From Krasilnikoviella flava (GTDB lineage Bacteria; Actinomycetota; Actinomycetes; Actinomycetales; Cellulomonadaceae), in assembly GCF_900167525.1 (NCBI RefSeq), contig NZ_FUZQ01000001.1, positions 744,001-808,000 on the forward strand: a stretch of DNA of 64,000 nt, given 5' to 3'. The notes beneath the pieces were generated by a model. It made no database searches. It had not been told where the DNA came from and worked only from the letters and a program-made list of their open reading frames with translations. Positions 38,127-46,745 of this stretch are shown here, in pieces (the first letter of the stretch is position 1; every line of letters starts with the position of its first letter). The position numbers were made by a program, and so were the translations under genes.

Positions 38127-38139
38127 AACGTCGTACAAC
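38111..38139 (+). promoter_or_regulatory. promoter of tetR-like gene
   Basis: -35 TTGACT, 17-base spacer, -10 TACAAC. ATG 38147 follows 7 bases later, so the mRNA is probably leaderless. Its -35 lies within operator copy 2. Confidence 0.75.
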
Positions 38140-38146
38140 TGTGGCC

Positions 38147-38797
38147 ATGACCCCCGCCGCCCCGCGCGCCCGGACGCGCCACGAGCCCTCGGACCGCCGT
38201 CGTCAGCTGCTCGCCGCGGCCACCGCGACGGCCGCGGACGACGGCCTGGACGCCCTGACCCCGGCGACGGTCGGCTCCCGCGCGGGGGCGTCGAAGGCGC
38301 TGGTGTTCCACTACTTCGGGTCGACGGCGGGGTTGCGGCGCGCGGTCGCGCTCGAGGCGGTGTCCGACCTGGAGCAGACGCTGCTGGCACCCGACGATCG
38401 TCCCCTCGCCGACCGCCCGGCGCACGCGATGACGCTGTTCCTCGGCTCCGTCACGGCGCACCGGCGCGTCTGGGAGGACATCTGGCGCGGCGCGCTGTCC
38501 GGCGACGACGTCACCGAGGACGCGCTGCAGCGCGTGCGGACGGCGCTCGTCGCACGCATGACGACGACGGCGGGCGTCATCGGCTTCACGCCCAGCGGGC
38601 GGCTGCAGCTCCTCGCGCAGGGGTGGGTCGCGCTGGTCGAGAACGTCACCGCCGCCTGGCTGGGCGGCAGCGGCATCACGCGCGACGAGCTCGAGCGCCT
38701 GCTGCTCCAGTCCCTCGTCGTCCTCGTCCCGGAGCTTCCCGAGCCCGCGCGCTCCGGCGTCCTCGCCATCGTGCGCAGCACCCCCACCGCTGGTTGA
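38147..38797 (+). CDS. TetR family transcriptional regulator (divergent from yhgE operon)
   Basis: 216 residues. N-terminal TetR helix-turn-helix about 18-62 (LLAAATATAADDGLDALTPATVGSRAGASKALVFHYFG). The C-terminal ligand domain (65-210) is of the general TetR type. It lies divergent to the ABC-like/YhgE operon with two matching operators between overlapping promoters, so autoregulation and control of the exporter pair are likely (inference). Its stop codon lies inside an R1 repeat. A GTG at 38141 is an alternative start. Confidence 0.9.
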   Translation: MTPAAPRARTRHEPSDRRRQLLAAATATAADDGLDALTPATVGSRAGASKALVFHYFGSTAGLRRAVALEAVSDLEQTLLAPDDRPLADRPAHAMTLFLGSVTAHRRVWEDIWRGALSGDDVTEDALQRVRTALVARMTTTAGVIGFTPSGRLQLLAQGWVALVENVTAAWLGGSGITRDELERLLLQSLVVLVPELPEPARSGVLAIVRSTPTAG

Positions 38798-38842
38798 CCC
38801 TGTCGAAACCCGGTCCCGGTCGTCAACAGGCTCAACCAGCGG
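38787..38842. repeat. R1 hairpin supplying a stop codon, between convergent genes
   Basis: Arms 38787-38806 and 38823-38842, 20 bases each with two mismatches, 16-base loop. The tetR-like stop TGA (38795-38797) is within the left arm. The convergent FAD gene ends 7 bases beyond, so the repeat is placed as a bidirectional terminator. Confidence 0.85.
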
Positions 38843-38848
38843 ACGGCG

Positions 38849-41800
38849 TCAGAGCCGCTCGGCGATGACTTCCACCAGGGCCTTGCCCTGCGTGCCCTCG
38901 AGCTGGACGGCCTGGGTGCGGCAGGAGAACCCGTCGGCCACGTACTCGGTCCCCGGCGCGGCGTCGCGCAGGGCCGGCAGCAGCGCGTTCTCGGCGACCG
39001 CGACGGACACGTCGTAGTGGCCCTTCTGCATGCCGAAGTTGCCGGCCAGGCCGCAGCAGCCGGCCAGCACGGTGATCTCGGCGCCCGCGGCGCGCAGCAG
39101 CGCCTCGTCGGCGTCGAAGCCCATCACCGAGTGCTGGTGGCAGTGCGGCTGCACGACCGCGGTGAGGTCGGACAGGTCAGGCATCTCCCAGCCCGACCCG
39201 GCGGGCGGAGCGGTCTCCGGCGAGGTGAGCAGCTCCGCGAGGGTGCGGGTGGCGTCCGCGACGGCCTGGGCGCGCGGGTCGTCCGGGAACAGGTCCAGCA
39301 GGTCGGAGCGCAGCACCGCGGTGCACGACGGCTCCAGCCCGAGGATGGGGATGCCGTTGACGGCGTACGGGCCGAGCACGGACAGCAGCTGCGAGAGCCG
39401 GCGCCGGGCGCCGTCCAGCTGGCCCGTCGAGATCCACGTGAGGCCGCAGCACGCCTGCTGGTCGGGCACGACGACGTCGTACCCCGCCTCGGTGAGCACC
39501 TTCACCGCGGCCTGCGGCACGGACGGCGCGAGGGCGTCGCTGAACGAGTCCGCCCAGAGCACCACCTTGGGCCGCGCCCCGGCGGGCCGGTCGTGCGGCG
39601 TCTGGCCGGCGCCCAGGCCCGGCACGCCGTGCGACGCCCAGCCCCGCTTCCACCAGGTGCGGAACGGGATCTCGGCGAACTGCGGCACCTGGCGCCGCGT
39701 GTCCATACCGCCCGCCCAGAGCACGGCCTTGGCGATCCACGGGACGCCGAGCACCGCGTTGACGAACCGCGGCATCCCGCCGGCGAGCCGCGCCCAGCGC
39801 GGCAGCCAGCCGAGCGCGTAGTGGTCCACGGGGCGCAGCTTCCCCTTGTACGTCCGGTGCAGCACCTCGGACTTGTACTGCGCCATGTCGACGCCCGCGG
39901 GGCAGTCCGACGAGCAGGCCTTGCAGCTCAGGCACAGGTCGAGCGACTCGCGCACCTCCGGCGCGGTCAGCCCGCCCACGAGCGTGCCGTTGACCGCCTC
40001 CTGCAGCACCCGCGCCCGCCCGCGGGTGACGTCCTTCTCGTCCTTGGTCGCCTGGTAGCTGGGGCACATGAACCCGCCGGAGGCGTGGTTGTCGGCCCGG
40101 CACTTGCCCACGCCGACGCAGCGGTGCACCGCCGTCGTGAGGTCGTGGTGGTCGTGCGCGAAGGAGAAGCCGATGTGCCCGGTCTTCTTCGCGATGCCGT
40201 GCAGCGGTCCCGAGCCGGCGAGGCCCCGCTCCCCCACGGGCACCGTCGAGAGCACCGGCTTCGCCGCCGGGCGGCGCAGGTCGGCGTCGACCGCGGCGGG
40301 ACGCACGACGACGCCCGGGTTGAGCAGGTCGTCCGGGTCGAACAACGCCTTGAACCGCTCCATGAGCCGGATCGCGTCGGTCGAGTACATCAGCGGCAGC
40401 AGCTCGGAACGAGCGCGGCCGTCGCCGTGCTCACCGGACAGCGAGCCCCCGTGGTAGGCGACGAGCCGCGCGGCGTCGGTCATGAACGTGCGCAGCACCG
40501 AGCCGGACTTCTCCATCGGGATGTCGATGCGCAGGTGCACGCAGCCGTCGCCGAAGTGCCCGTACGGCAGCCCGTCGACGCCGTACCGCTCCATGAGCGC
40601 CTCGAGGTCGCGCAGGTAGGCCCCCAGGCGCTCGGGCGGGACGGCGGAGTCCTCCCAGCCCGGCCACGCCTGCTCGCCCGCGGGCGTGCGGCCCGCGAGG
40701 CCGGCGCCGTCGGCGCGGATCTGCCACATCTTGGTGGCGTCGGGGCCGGCGGGCAGCACCAGGGACGACAGGGCGGACGACGACGTCACGACGGCCGCGG
40801 CCCGGGCGCTGGCGTCCTCCTGGCTCGCGCCGCCGACCTCGATCATCAGCCAGCCCGCGCCCTCGGGCAGGGCCGGCACGGACGCCTCGCCCTTGGCCCG
40901 TCGCACGACGTCGACCAGCCGCGCGTCGAGCCCTTCGATCGCCAGCGGCTTGTGGCCCAGCAGGTGCGGCACGTCGTCCGCGGCCGACGGCATGTCGGGA
41001 TAGCCGAGCACGACGAGCGTAGGCGCGGTCGGCACGGGCACCATCCGCAGCGTGGCGCCGAGCACCGTGACCAGCGTGCCCTCGGTGCCCACCAGCGCCT
41101 TGGCGAGGTCGGAGCCGTTCTCCGGCAGCAGGTGCTCCAGGGAGTACCCCGAGACCTGCCTGCCGAACCGGCCGAACTGCGTGCGGATGAGCGCGAGGTT
41201 CTCGCGCACCAGCTCCGCCAGCCCCGGCACCTGGGCGAACGTCGCGTCGCCCCGCCCCGCGGTGAAGCGCCGCCCGCGCCCGTCGACGACGTCGAGCTCC
41301 ACCACGTTGTCGGCCGTGCGGCCGTAGGCCACGGCGTGCGGGCCGCACGCGTTGTTGCCGATCATCCCGCCGAGGGTCGCGCGGTTCTGCGTGGACGGGT
41401 CCGGGCCGAACCGCAGGCCGTGGGCGGCGCCGGCACGCTGCAGGGTCGACATCACCGTGCCCGGCTCGACGACGGCCGTGCCCGCCTCCGGGTCCACGGA
41501 GACCACCTGGTCCAGGTGCCGGGAGAAGTCGAGCACCGCGCCCGTGCCGACGGCGTTGCCGGCCACCGAGGTGCCCGCGCCGCGCGCCGTCACCGGGATG
41601 GAGAGCTCCCGCAGCACCTCGAGGCCGCGCACCACGTCGCGCGAGCTGCGCGGGAAGGCGACGACGTCGGGAACCACGCGGTAGTTCGACGCGTCCGTGG
41701 AGTACTCGGCCCGCCGCCGGGAGCCGGCGTCGACGTCGCCGGCGATGACGGTCCGCAGCGCGGAGACGACGGCCTCGCGGGCATCGTCGGCCGCCCGTCG

Positions 41801-41884
41801 GGCCGCGCTCTCCACCTCGTCACGGGTGGGCGCGACCTCCGCGCCGCCGTCCGGGGTCGGGGTCGTCGGGGTCTCGGCTGGCAC
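38849..41884 (-). CDS. FAD-binding oxidoreductase fused to Fe-S domain (GlcD/D-lactate dehydrogenase type)
   Basis: 1011 residues. N-terminal FAD_binding_4 domain (TARGAGTSVAGNAVG near 103; GPDPSTQNRATLGGMIGNNACGPHAV near 165), FAD-oxidase C-terminal domain to about 495 (YGHFGDGCVHLRIDIP), then two Fe-S cysteine clusters (CVGVGKC, and CLSCKACSSDCPAG near 675) and a C-terminal CCG domain (CCGLTW; HCHQHS; GCCGLAGNFG). Likely oxidises D-lactate, glycolate or a related 2-hydroxy acid to the quinone pool. GTG 41884 is chosen because CAGAAT lies 6 bases upstream; an in-frame start at 41929 precedes that box. Confidence 0.93.
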   Translation of the reverse strand: MPAETPTTPTPDGGAEVAPTRDEVESAARRAADDAREAVVSALRTVIAGDVDAGSRRRAEYSTDASNYRVVPDVVAFPRSSRDVVRGLEVLRELSIPVTARGAGTSVAGNAVGTGAVLDFSRHLDQVVSVDPEAGTAVVEPGTVMSTLQRAGAAHGLRFGPDPSTQNRATLGGMIGNNACGPHAVAYGRTADNVVELDVVDGRGRRFTAGRGDATFAQVPGLAELVRENLALIRTQFGRFGRQVSGYSLEHLLPENGSDLAKALVGTEGTLVTVLGATLRMVPVPTAPTLVVLGYPDMPSAADDVPHLLGHKPLAIEGLDARLVDVVRRAKGEASVPALPEGAGWLMIEVGGASQEDASARAAAVVTSSSALSSLVLPAGPDATKMWQIRADGAGLAGRTPAGEQAWPGWEDSAVPPERLGAYLRDLEALMERYGVDGLPYGHFGDGCVHLRIDIPMEKSGSVLRTFMTDAARLVAYHGGSLSGEHGDGRARSELLPLMYSTDAIRLMERFKALFDPDDLLNPGVVVRPAAVDADLRRPAAKPVLSTVPVGERGLAGSGPLHGIAKKTGHIGFSFAHDHHDLTTAVHRCVGVGKCRADNHASGGFMCPSYQATKDEKDVTRGRARVLQEAVNGTLVGGLTAPEVRESLDLCLSCKACSSDCPAGVDMAQYKSEVLHRTYKGKLRPVDHYALGWLPRWARLAGGMPRFVNAVLGVPWIAKAVLWAGGMDTRRQVPQFAEIPFRTWWKRGWASHGVPGLGAGQTPHDRPAGARPKVVLWADSFSDALAPSVPQAAVKVLTEAGYDVVVPDQQACCGLTWISTGQLDGARRRLSQLLSVLGPYAVNGIPILGLEPSCTAVLRSDLLDLFPDDPRAQAVADATRTLAELLTSPETAPPAGSGWEMPDLSDLTAVVQPHCHQHSVMGFDADEALLRAAGAEITVLAGCCGLAGNFGMQKGHYDVSVAVAENALLPALRDAAPGTEYVADGFSCRTQAVQLEGTQGKALVEVIAERL

Positions 41885-41890
41885 GCGCCG

Positions 41891-41896
41891 ATTCTG
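41891..41896 (-). promoter_or_regulatory. -10 box for leaderless FAD/Fe-S oxidoreductase gene
   Basis: CAGAAT on the minus strand followed by 6 bases and GTG 41884. It decides the start codon. Confidence 0.55.
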
Positions 41897-41947
41897 CCAT
41901 CGGTGCCCGCGGGACGCCGACGCGTCCACGCCACCGGGGCGAAAACC

Positions 41948-41976
41948 CCCGGTGGTTGACAGGGTCGACCACCGGG
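41948..41976. repeat. short R1-derived hairpin after tetR-like gene
   Basis: CCCGGTGGTTGAC and GTCGACCACCGGG with a 3-base loop, the outer parts of an R1 element with its centre deleted. Lies directly 3' of the TetR stop at 41977, so it may terminate that transcript. Confidence 0.7.
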
Positions 41977-43032
41977 TCAGCTGCGCTCGGCCTTCTCCTG
42001 CGCCGCCCGCACGGCCTCTGCCTCGGCCTTGCGTGCCTCACGCAGCGCCTTCCCGCGCTCACGGACCTTCTTCTGCTCCTCGCGCAGCCGCCGCTCGACG
42101 TCCTTGCGCCTGGCGGCGGCCTTCTTGACCTTCGGGTCGGAGGTGTAGCGCTGCGCGAGGGCGAGCGCCTCGGCCACGCCCGCGTCCTCCGGCACGCTCC
42201 CGGGCTGCTCCTCGGGCTCGGCGTCGCGCGCCTGCTCGCGCGCGGCGACGTAGACGGCCACGCCGTCGAGCGTGCGCTCGAGCCCCCACCCGACGTCCTC
42301 CTCGTCGTCGAAGGTGCTCGTCCCGTACGCGGCATACGTGCCGCGCTCCACGATGGGCCGCAGGTACGGGAAACGGACCTCGTCGACGAGGACGCGGAGC
42401 GTGTCCGCGAGCCCGGGGCCGACCGACGCGGCCGTGTCGGTGCCGGCGGTGTTGGCCCGCTCCAGGTCGCGGTCGAGGATCGCGGCGTTCCGCGTATAGC
42501 CGTTGAGCAGCAGGATCGTCGCGATCTTCTCGCCGTCGTCGAGCGCGGTGGAGCGCAGGGCGCGCAGCCCGGCGTCGAGGGCGCGCAGGCTCGCAGGGGT
42601 GACCGGGGCGCCCGTGACGGGGACGTCGAGCACCCACGAGTGGCGGCGGAACAGCTCGAAGGTGAACAGCGCCCACTCGCGCAGCTCGGCGCGCCAGTCC
42701 GCCGGGTCGTGCAGGGGCGGGAACTCCAGGTCGAGCACGACCTCCTGCATGAGCAGCAGCAGGTCGTCCTTGCTGGTGACGTACCGGTACAGCGACATCG
42801 TCGTGAAGCCGAGGCTCTTGGCCACGCGCGCCATGGAGACGCCCGCGAGCCCCTCCGCATCGGCGATCTCGACGGCGGCCTCGACGATGCGCTCGATGCT
42901 GAGCTCGCGGCGCGGCACCCGTTCCGGCCGCTCGGCCACGCCCCACGCGAGCGCCAGGCGCGGCGGGAGGTCGGGCACGTCCGTCCCGGGCAGGTCGGTC
43001 TCCGGCAGGTCCGTCTCCGGCGTGTCCGTCAT
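41977..43032 (-). CDS. TetR family regulator with charged coiled-coil tail
   Basis: 351 residues. Helix-turn-helix about 40-90 (IVEAAVEIADAEGLAGVSMARVAKSLGFTTMSLYRYVTSKDDLL), then a TetR C-terminal domain of the tetracycline-resistance group to about 255. The last 55 residues or so (KVKKAAARRKDVERRLREEQ and on) are almost purely charged and helical, a feature not normal for TetR. It is last in line with the exporter permease and ATPase genes and probably controls them through the operator array near 45000 (inference). Confidence 0.88.
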   Translation of the reverse strand: MTDTPETDLPETDLPGTDVPDLPPRLALAWGVAERPERVPRRELSIERIVEAAVEIADAEGLAGVSMARVAKSLGFTTMSLYRYVTSKDDLLLLMQEVVLDLEFPPLHDPADWRAELREWALFTFELFRRHSWVLDVPVTGAPVTPASLRALDAGLRALRSTALDDGEKIATILLLNGYTRNAAILDRDLERANTAGTDTAASVGPGLADTLRVLVDEVRFPYLRPIVERGTYAAYGTSTFDDEEDVGWGLERTLDGVAVYVAAREQARDAEPEEQPGSVPEDAGVAEALALAQRYTSDPKVKKAAARRKDVERRLREEQKKVRERGKALREARKAEAEAVRAAQEKAERS

Positions 43033-43057
43033 GGGTTCATCATCCCCGAACCTCCCG

Positions 43058-43134
43058 CGGGTCGAGCCTGTCGAGACCATGCCGGGGTCTCGACAGGCTC
43101 GACCACCGGGGGTCTCGACGGGCTCGACCGACGG
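43058..43134. repeat. R1 hairpin plus extra half
   Basis: CGGGTCGAGCCTGTCGAGACC (43058-43078), inverted arm GGTCTCGACAGGCTCGACC from 43086, and a second inverted half 43111-43134. Lies between the exporter permease stop and the TetR start. Confidence 0.9.
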
Positions 43135-43142
43135 TGCGCCGC

Positions 43143-43964
43143 TCAGCGTGCCGTCCGACGGCGGTACAGGACGCTCCCGACGACGACGCTCGCCGCAAGG
43201 AAGCCCACCAGCCAGACGCACGCCGTGACGATCGTGCCGGCGTCGGGCGTGCCGGCCAGCAGGCCGCGCACCGTCTCGATGATCGGGGTGAACGGCTGGT
43301 TCTCGGCGAAGCCGTGCAGCCAGTCCGGCATGGTGTCGACCGGCACGAAGCCGGAGCTGAGGTACGGGACGAAGAGGAAGATCATGCTCACGGACATCGA
43401 CGCCTCGACGCTCATCACCAGCCCGAACACGACGCAGAGCCAGGTGAACGTCACGACGGCGAGCACCGCGAACCCCACGAAGCCCAGCCACTGGCCGAGG
43501 TCCGCGTCGGGCCGGAACCCGTACGCGACCGACACGAGCATCACCACGACCACCGACGCCAGGTTGCGGACGACGCTCGCGATGACGTGGCCCCACAGCG
43601 CCGACGAGGAGAAGATCGGCAGCGTCTTGAACCGGTCGATCGTGCCCGTGGTCATGTCCTGGGCGACGCCCGTGGCGGCCGTGGCCGAGTTCATGCCCAG
43701 GCACATGACGAGCACGCCGGGCACGACGTAGTCGATGTAGTCGCCCCCGGTGCCACCGGAGATGGCCCCGCCGAAGACGATCACGAACGCCGACATGATG
43801 AGGACGGGCAGCGCGAACGCGGTGATGAGCCCGTCGATCGAGCGCATGGAGCGGCGGGCCTCGCGCCGGGTCATGGTGGCGATGTCGCGCAGCGGCGCGC
43901 GCACGGCCGCCGAGCGGACCGGTCCGGACGCGGTGCGCGCGGCCGGGGCCAGGGTGGTGGTCAT
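43143..43964 (-). CDS. ABC-2 type exporter permease (DrrB-like)
   Basis: 273 residues, six membrane helices. Typical ABC-2/DrrB stretches: DYIDYVVPGVLVMCLGMNS, TGTIDRFKTLPIFSSSALWGHV, and the end FTPIIETVRGLLAG. Forms a drug or lipid exporter with the ATPase encoded just upstream, which it overlaps by 4 bases (ATGA). Substrate unknown. Confidence 0.92.
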   Translation of the reverse strand: MTTTLAPAARTASGPVRSAAVRAPLRDIATMTRREARRSMRSIDGLITAFALPVLIMSAFVIVFGGAISGGTGGDYIDYVVPGVLVMCLGMNSATAATGVAQDMTTGTIDRFKTLPIFSSSALWGHVIASVVRNLASVVVVMLVSVAYGFRPDADLGQWLGFVGFAVLAVVTFTWLCVVFGLVMSVEASMSVSMIFLFVPYLSSGFVPVDTMPDWLHGFAENQPFTPIIETVRGLLAGTPDAGTIVTACVWLVGFLAASVVVGSVLYRRRTAR

Positions 43965-44953
43965 CGCAGGGCCTCCTCGGGGGCGGGGCTGTCGGTGATG
44001 GAGGTCGCGCGGTCGGCGGCCGGGCTGCCGGTGAGCGCCAGGAAGACGTCGCCGAGGGTCGGCTTGACCACGCTGACGCCCGCGACGGCGAGACCGCTCG
44101 ACTCCGCCCGGTCCAGCACGTCGCGGATCGCGCGCACGGGCTCCGCGCTCGGGAAGGTCAGGGCGAGGGCCTTCAGGTCCTCCTCCGCGGCGTCGAGGCC
44201 GGCGACGCCGAGCTCGCGCGCGGTGGCGAGGCTCGCGGCGTCGTCGAAGGTGACACGCACGTGGTCGCCCGAGACGAGGGCCTTGAGCTCCTCGGCGGTG
44301 CCGCGGGCGGCGATGGCGCCCTCGGCGAGGACGGCGATCGTGTCAGCGAGCCGGTCCGCCTCCTCGAGGTACTGCGTCGTGAGCAGGATCGTGGTGCCGT
44401 CGGCCGCGAGCCCGCGCACGACCTCCCACAGCTGGGAGCGCGACGCCGGGTCGAGGCCGGTGGTGGGCTCGTCGAGCACCAGCACGGCCGGGTCGGCGAC
44501 GAGGCTGATGGCGAGGTCGAGGCGGCGGCGCATGCCGCCCGAGTAGGTGGCCACCTTGCGGCCCGCGGCCTCGGTGAGACCGAAGCGCTCGAGGAGCTCG
44601 TGCGCGCGGCGGCGCACGGCCCGCTTCGGCAGGTGCGCGAGGTCGGCCATCATGACGAGGTTCTCCTCGCCGGTCTGGAACTCGTCGACGCTCGCGTACT
44701 GGCCGGTCAGCGCGATGCTGCGGCGCACGGCCGCGGACTGCCTGACGACGTCCGCGCCGGCGATGGTCGCCGTCCCGCCGTCCGGCCGGACGAGCGTGGT
44801 GAGGATGTTGACGGTGGTGGTCTTGCCCGCACCGTTCGGCCCGAGCAGCGCGAAGATCTCGCCGCGTCGGACGGTGAGGTCGACGCCGCGCAGCACGGCG
44901 GTGCGTCCGTAGGACTTGCGCAGCCCCCGTACCGCGATCATCGGGTCGTTCAT
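43961..44953 (-). CDS. ABC exporter ATP-binding protein (DrrA-like)
   Basis: 330 residues from ATG 44953 with GAGGGG 8 bases upstream. Walker A GPNGAGKTT near 38, signature YSGGMRRRLDL near 140, Walker B VLVLDEPTTGLDP near 160, switch TTQYLEEADRLAD near 195. The C-terminal 100 residues are the DrrA-type extension. Intact catalytic motifs. Starts the exporter operon, divergent from an epimerase. Confidence 0.95.
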   Translation of the reverse strand: MNDPMIAVRGLRKSYGRTAVLRGVDLTVRRGEIFALLGPNGAGKTTTVNILTTLVRPDGGTATIAGADVVRQSAAVRRSIALTGQYASVDEFQTGEENLVMMADLAHLPKRAVRRRAHELLERFGLTEAAGRKVATYSGGMRRRLDLAISLVADPAVLVLDEPTTGLDPASRSQLWEVVRGLAADGTTILLTTQYLEEADRLADTIAVLAEGAIAARGTAEELKALVSGDHVRVTFDDAASLATARELGVAGLDAAEEDLKALALTFPSAEPVRAIRDVLDRAESSGLAVAGVSVVKPTLGDVFLALTGSPAADRATSITDSPAPEEALR

Positions 44954-44976
44954 GGCCGTTCCCCTCTGGTCGGTCT

Positions 44977-45044
44977 GTGTATGGCATACACGAGCGTACG
45001 GCATACACGTCGTGTTGGCTATACACACCGTGTCTCGGATACAC
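44977..45044. promoter_or_regulatory. phased operator array (ATACAC half-sites) between exporter and epimerase
   Basis: A palindrome GTGTATG-G-CATACAC at 44977-44991, then further ATACAC half-sites at 45003, 45021 and 45039. Spacing from 44986 on is 17, 18 and 18 bp. The array lies upstream of the epimerase -10 box and over the expected exporter promoter. Confidence 0.75.
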
Positions 45045-45080
45045 GCCCGCGCTGCACGCGCGCCACGGCGCAGCCCCGGA

Positions 45081-45086
45081 TACGGT
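45081..45086 (+). promoter_or_regulatory. -10 box for leaderless epimerase gene
   Basis: TACGGT, then 6 bases, then GTG at 45093. Confidence 0.6.
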
Positions 45087-45092
45087 CGGACC

Positions 45093-46154
45093 GTGCGCGT
45101 CGTCGTCGTGGGAGCCAGCGGGAACGTCGGGACGGCCGTGCTGCGAGCACTGGCCCGCGAGCCCGCGGTGACCTCGATCGTCGGGGTCGCCCGGAGGGTG
45201 CCGCGCGCCGACGGCAGCAGCACCGTGGCATTCCCCCACTCCGCCGCGGAGTGGGTCCGCGTCGACCTCACCGACACCGCGGACGCCGTGGTGCGCGGTC
45301 TCGACGAGGCCTTCCTCGGCGCCGACGCCGTCGTCCACCTCGCCTGGGCGGCGCCCTCGGCCCGCGACTCCGGGCGGGCACGCCGCCTCAACCTCGACGG
45401 CTCGCGCGCCGTCGCCGACGCCGTCGTGCGCAACGGCGTGCGCCACCTGGTGCTCGGCTCCACCTCGGGCGTGTACTCCCCCGGCCCTTTGGACGGCGGG
45501 CTCGTGCGGGAGGACTGGCCGCGCCGCGGCGTGCGCACCTCGTCCTACTCGGTACAGAAGGCCGCCGTCGAGCGGATGCTCGACGAGGTGGCCGAGACCC
45601 ACCCGCGGCTCGTCGTGACGCGGGTGCGCCCCGCGCTCATGCTGCAGCGGGAGGCGGGCGCCGAGCTCGGACGCTACTTCCTCGGGCCGCTCGGCACCCG
45701 CGCGCTGCGGCTCGCCGCCAGACGCGCCCCGGAGGGCGCGCTGCTGCCCGCCGTGCCCGCGCTCGACGGGCTCCGCCTGCAGGTGATGCACACCGACGAC
45801 GCCGCCGACGCCTACCGCGCCGTCGTCGTCGGCCGCCACCCCGGGGCGTTCAACCTCGCCCCCGAGGGCTGGCTGACCTCGGCCGACCTCGCCGACGTGC
45901 TCTCCGGGGGCCGCGCCGTCGCCGCCTCCCCCGGCCTCGCGCGGACCGGCCTGTCGGTCGCCTCCCGGCTGCGGCTCGCCCCGATCGACGTGGGCTGGTT
46001 CGACATGGCGCGCGCCGACGTCGTCCTCGACGCCTCGCGCGCCCGCGAGCTGCTGCACTGGGCGCCCACCCACGACCCGCGCGACGTGCTGCGCGAGACC
46101 GTGGAGGGCGTCATCGCCGGCACCGGCGCCGGCTCACCGCCCCTGCTGGGCTGA
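45093..46154 (+). CDS. NAD-dependent epimerase/dehydratase family protein
   Basis: 353 residues from GTG 45093. Extended SDR: nucleotide loop VVVGASGNVGTAV (5-17), AVVHLAW near 85, STSGVYSP near 130 and the catalytic YSVQK (YxxxK) near 155. Predicted to act on an NDP-sugar or a related carbonyl compound; substrate unknown. Leaderless by the TACGGT box. Divergent from the exporter across the operator array. Its last 21 bases overlap the convergent marR-like gene. Confidence 0.87.
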   Translation: MRVVVVGASGNVGTAVLRALAREPAVTSIVGVARRVPRADGSSTVAFPHSAAEWVRVDLTDTADAVVRGLDEAFLGADAVVHLAWAAPSARDSGRARRLNLDGSRAVADAVVRNGVRHLVLGSTSGVYSPGPLDGGLVREDWPRRGVRTSSYSVQKAAVERMLDEVAETHPRLVVTRVRPALMLQREAGAELGRYFLGPLGTRALRLAARRAPEGALLPAVPALDGLRLQVMHTDDAADAYRAVVVGRHPGAFNLAPEGWLTSADLADVLSGGRAVAASPGLARTGLSVASRLRLAPIDVGWFDMARADVVLDASRARELLHWAPTHDPRDVLRETVEGVIAGTGAGSPPLLG

Positions 46155-46694
46155 CTCCACCGCGCCCGACGCCCCCGACGCGGCCAGCGGTCCGCAGCCG
46201 CTGACGCGCTCACCGCACGCGAGCGCCGGGTCGATCGCCCGGACCACGACGTCGGCCGCGACGCCGAGCGCCTCGAGCTGGCGGTCGTCGAGCGCGTCCA
46301 CCACCAGCCGCCGCACCTCCCGGACGTGCCCCGGGGCGGTCGCGACGAGCTTGTCCCAGCCCGCGCCGGTGAGCCGGGCCTCCATGCGCCGCCGGCCGCT
46401 CGAGCACGCGCTGCGCTCGACCAGCCCCGCGCGCTCGAGCCGCCCGACGGCGTGCGACAGGCGCGACAGGGACCCGCGGGACAGCGCGGCCAGGTCGGAC
46501 ATGCCGAGGGTGCGGTCGGGGGCCTCGCCGAGGGCGACCAGCACGTGGTACTCGAACAGGTTGAGCCCGGCGTCGGTGCGCAGCTGCGCGTCGAGCGTGG
46601 CGGGCAGGGTCATGAGGAGCGTGGCCACCGACGACCAGCTCCGCTGCTGGTCCTCGCTGAGCCGCGCCGGGGCGTCGGTCGATGCGGACGGCAT
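46134..46694 (-). CDS. MarR family transcriptional regulator
   Basis: 186 residues. Winged helix about 45-115: FEYHVLVALGEAPDRTLGMSDLAALSRGSLSRLSHAVGRLERAGLVERSA, then GRRRMEARLTGAGW (wing). Divergent from an azoreductase with two inverted-repeat operators between them, the usual MarR arrangement. TAGGAT lies 5 bases before ATG 46694, so the mRNA may be leaderless. Tail-to-tail overlap with the epimerase. Confidence 0.93.
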   Translation of the reverse strand: MPSASTDAPARLSEDQQRSWSSVATLLMTLPATLDAQLRTDAGLNLFEYHVLVALGEAPDRTLGMSDLAALSRGSLSRLSHAVGRLERAGLVERSACSSGRRRMEARLTGAGWDKLVATAPGHVREVRRLVVDALDDRQLEALGVAADVVVRAIDPALACGERVSGCGPLAASGASGAVESAQQGR

Positions 46695-46699
46695 ACCTC

Positions 46700-46705
46700 A
46701 TCCTA
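46700..46705 (-). promoter_or_regulatory. -10 box for marR-like gene
   Basis: TAGGAT on the minus strand, 5 bases before ATG 46694. Confidence 0.5.
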
Positions 46706-46712
46706 AAGCGAC

Positions 46713-46724
46713 TTGAACGATCAA
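46713..46724. promoter_or_regulatory. MarR-type operator, copy 1
   Basis: TTGAACGATCAA, an imperfect inverted repeat that contains the azoR -35 box. Confidence 0.65.
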
Positions 46725-46742
46725 CACGGCTGTGGGTACGGT
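46713..46742 (+). promoter_or_regulatory. azoR promoter
   Basis: -35 TTGAAC, 18-base spacer, -10 TACGGT; flanked and overlapped by both operators. Confidence 0.65.
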
Positions 46743-46745
46743 CCG

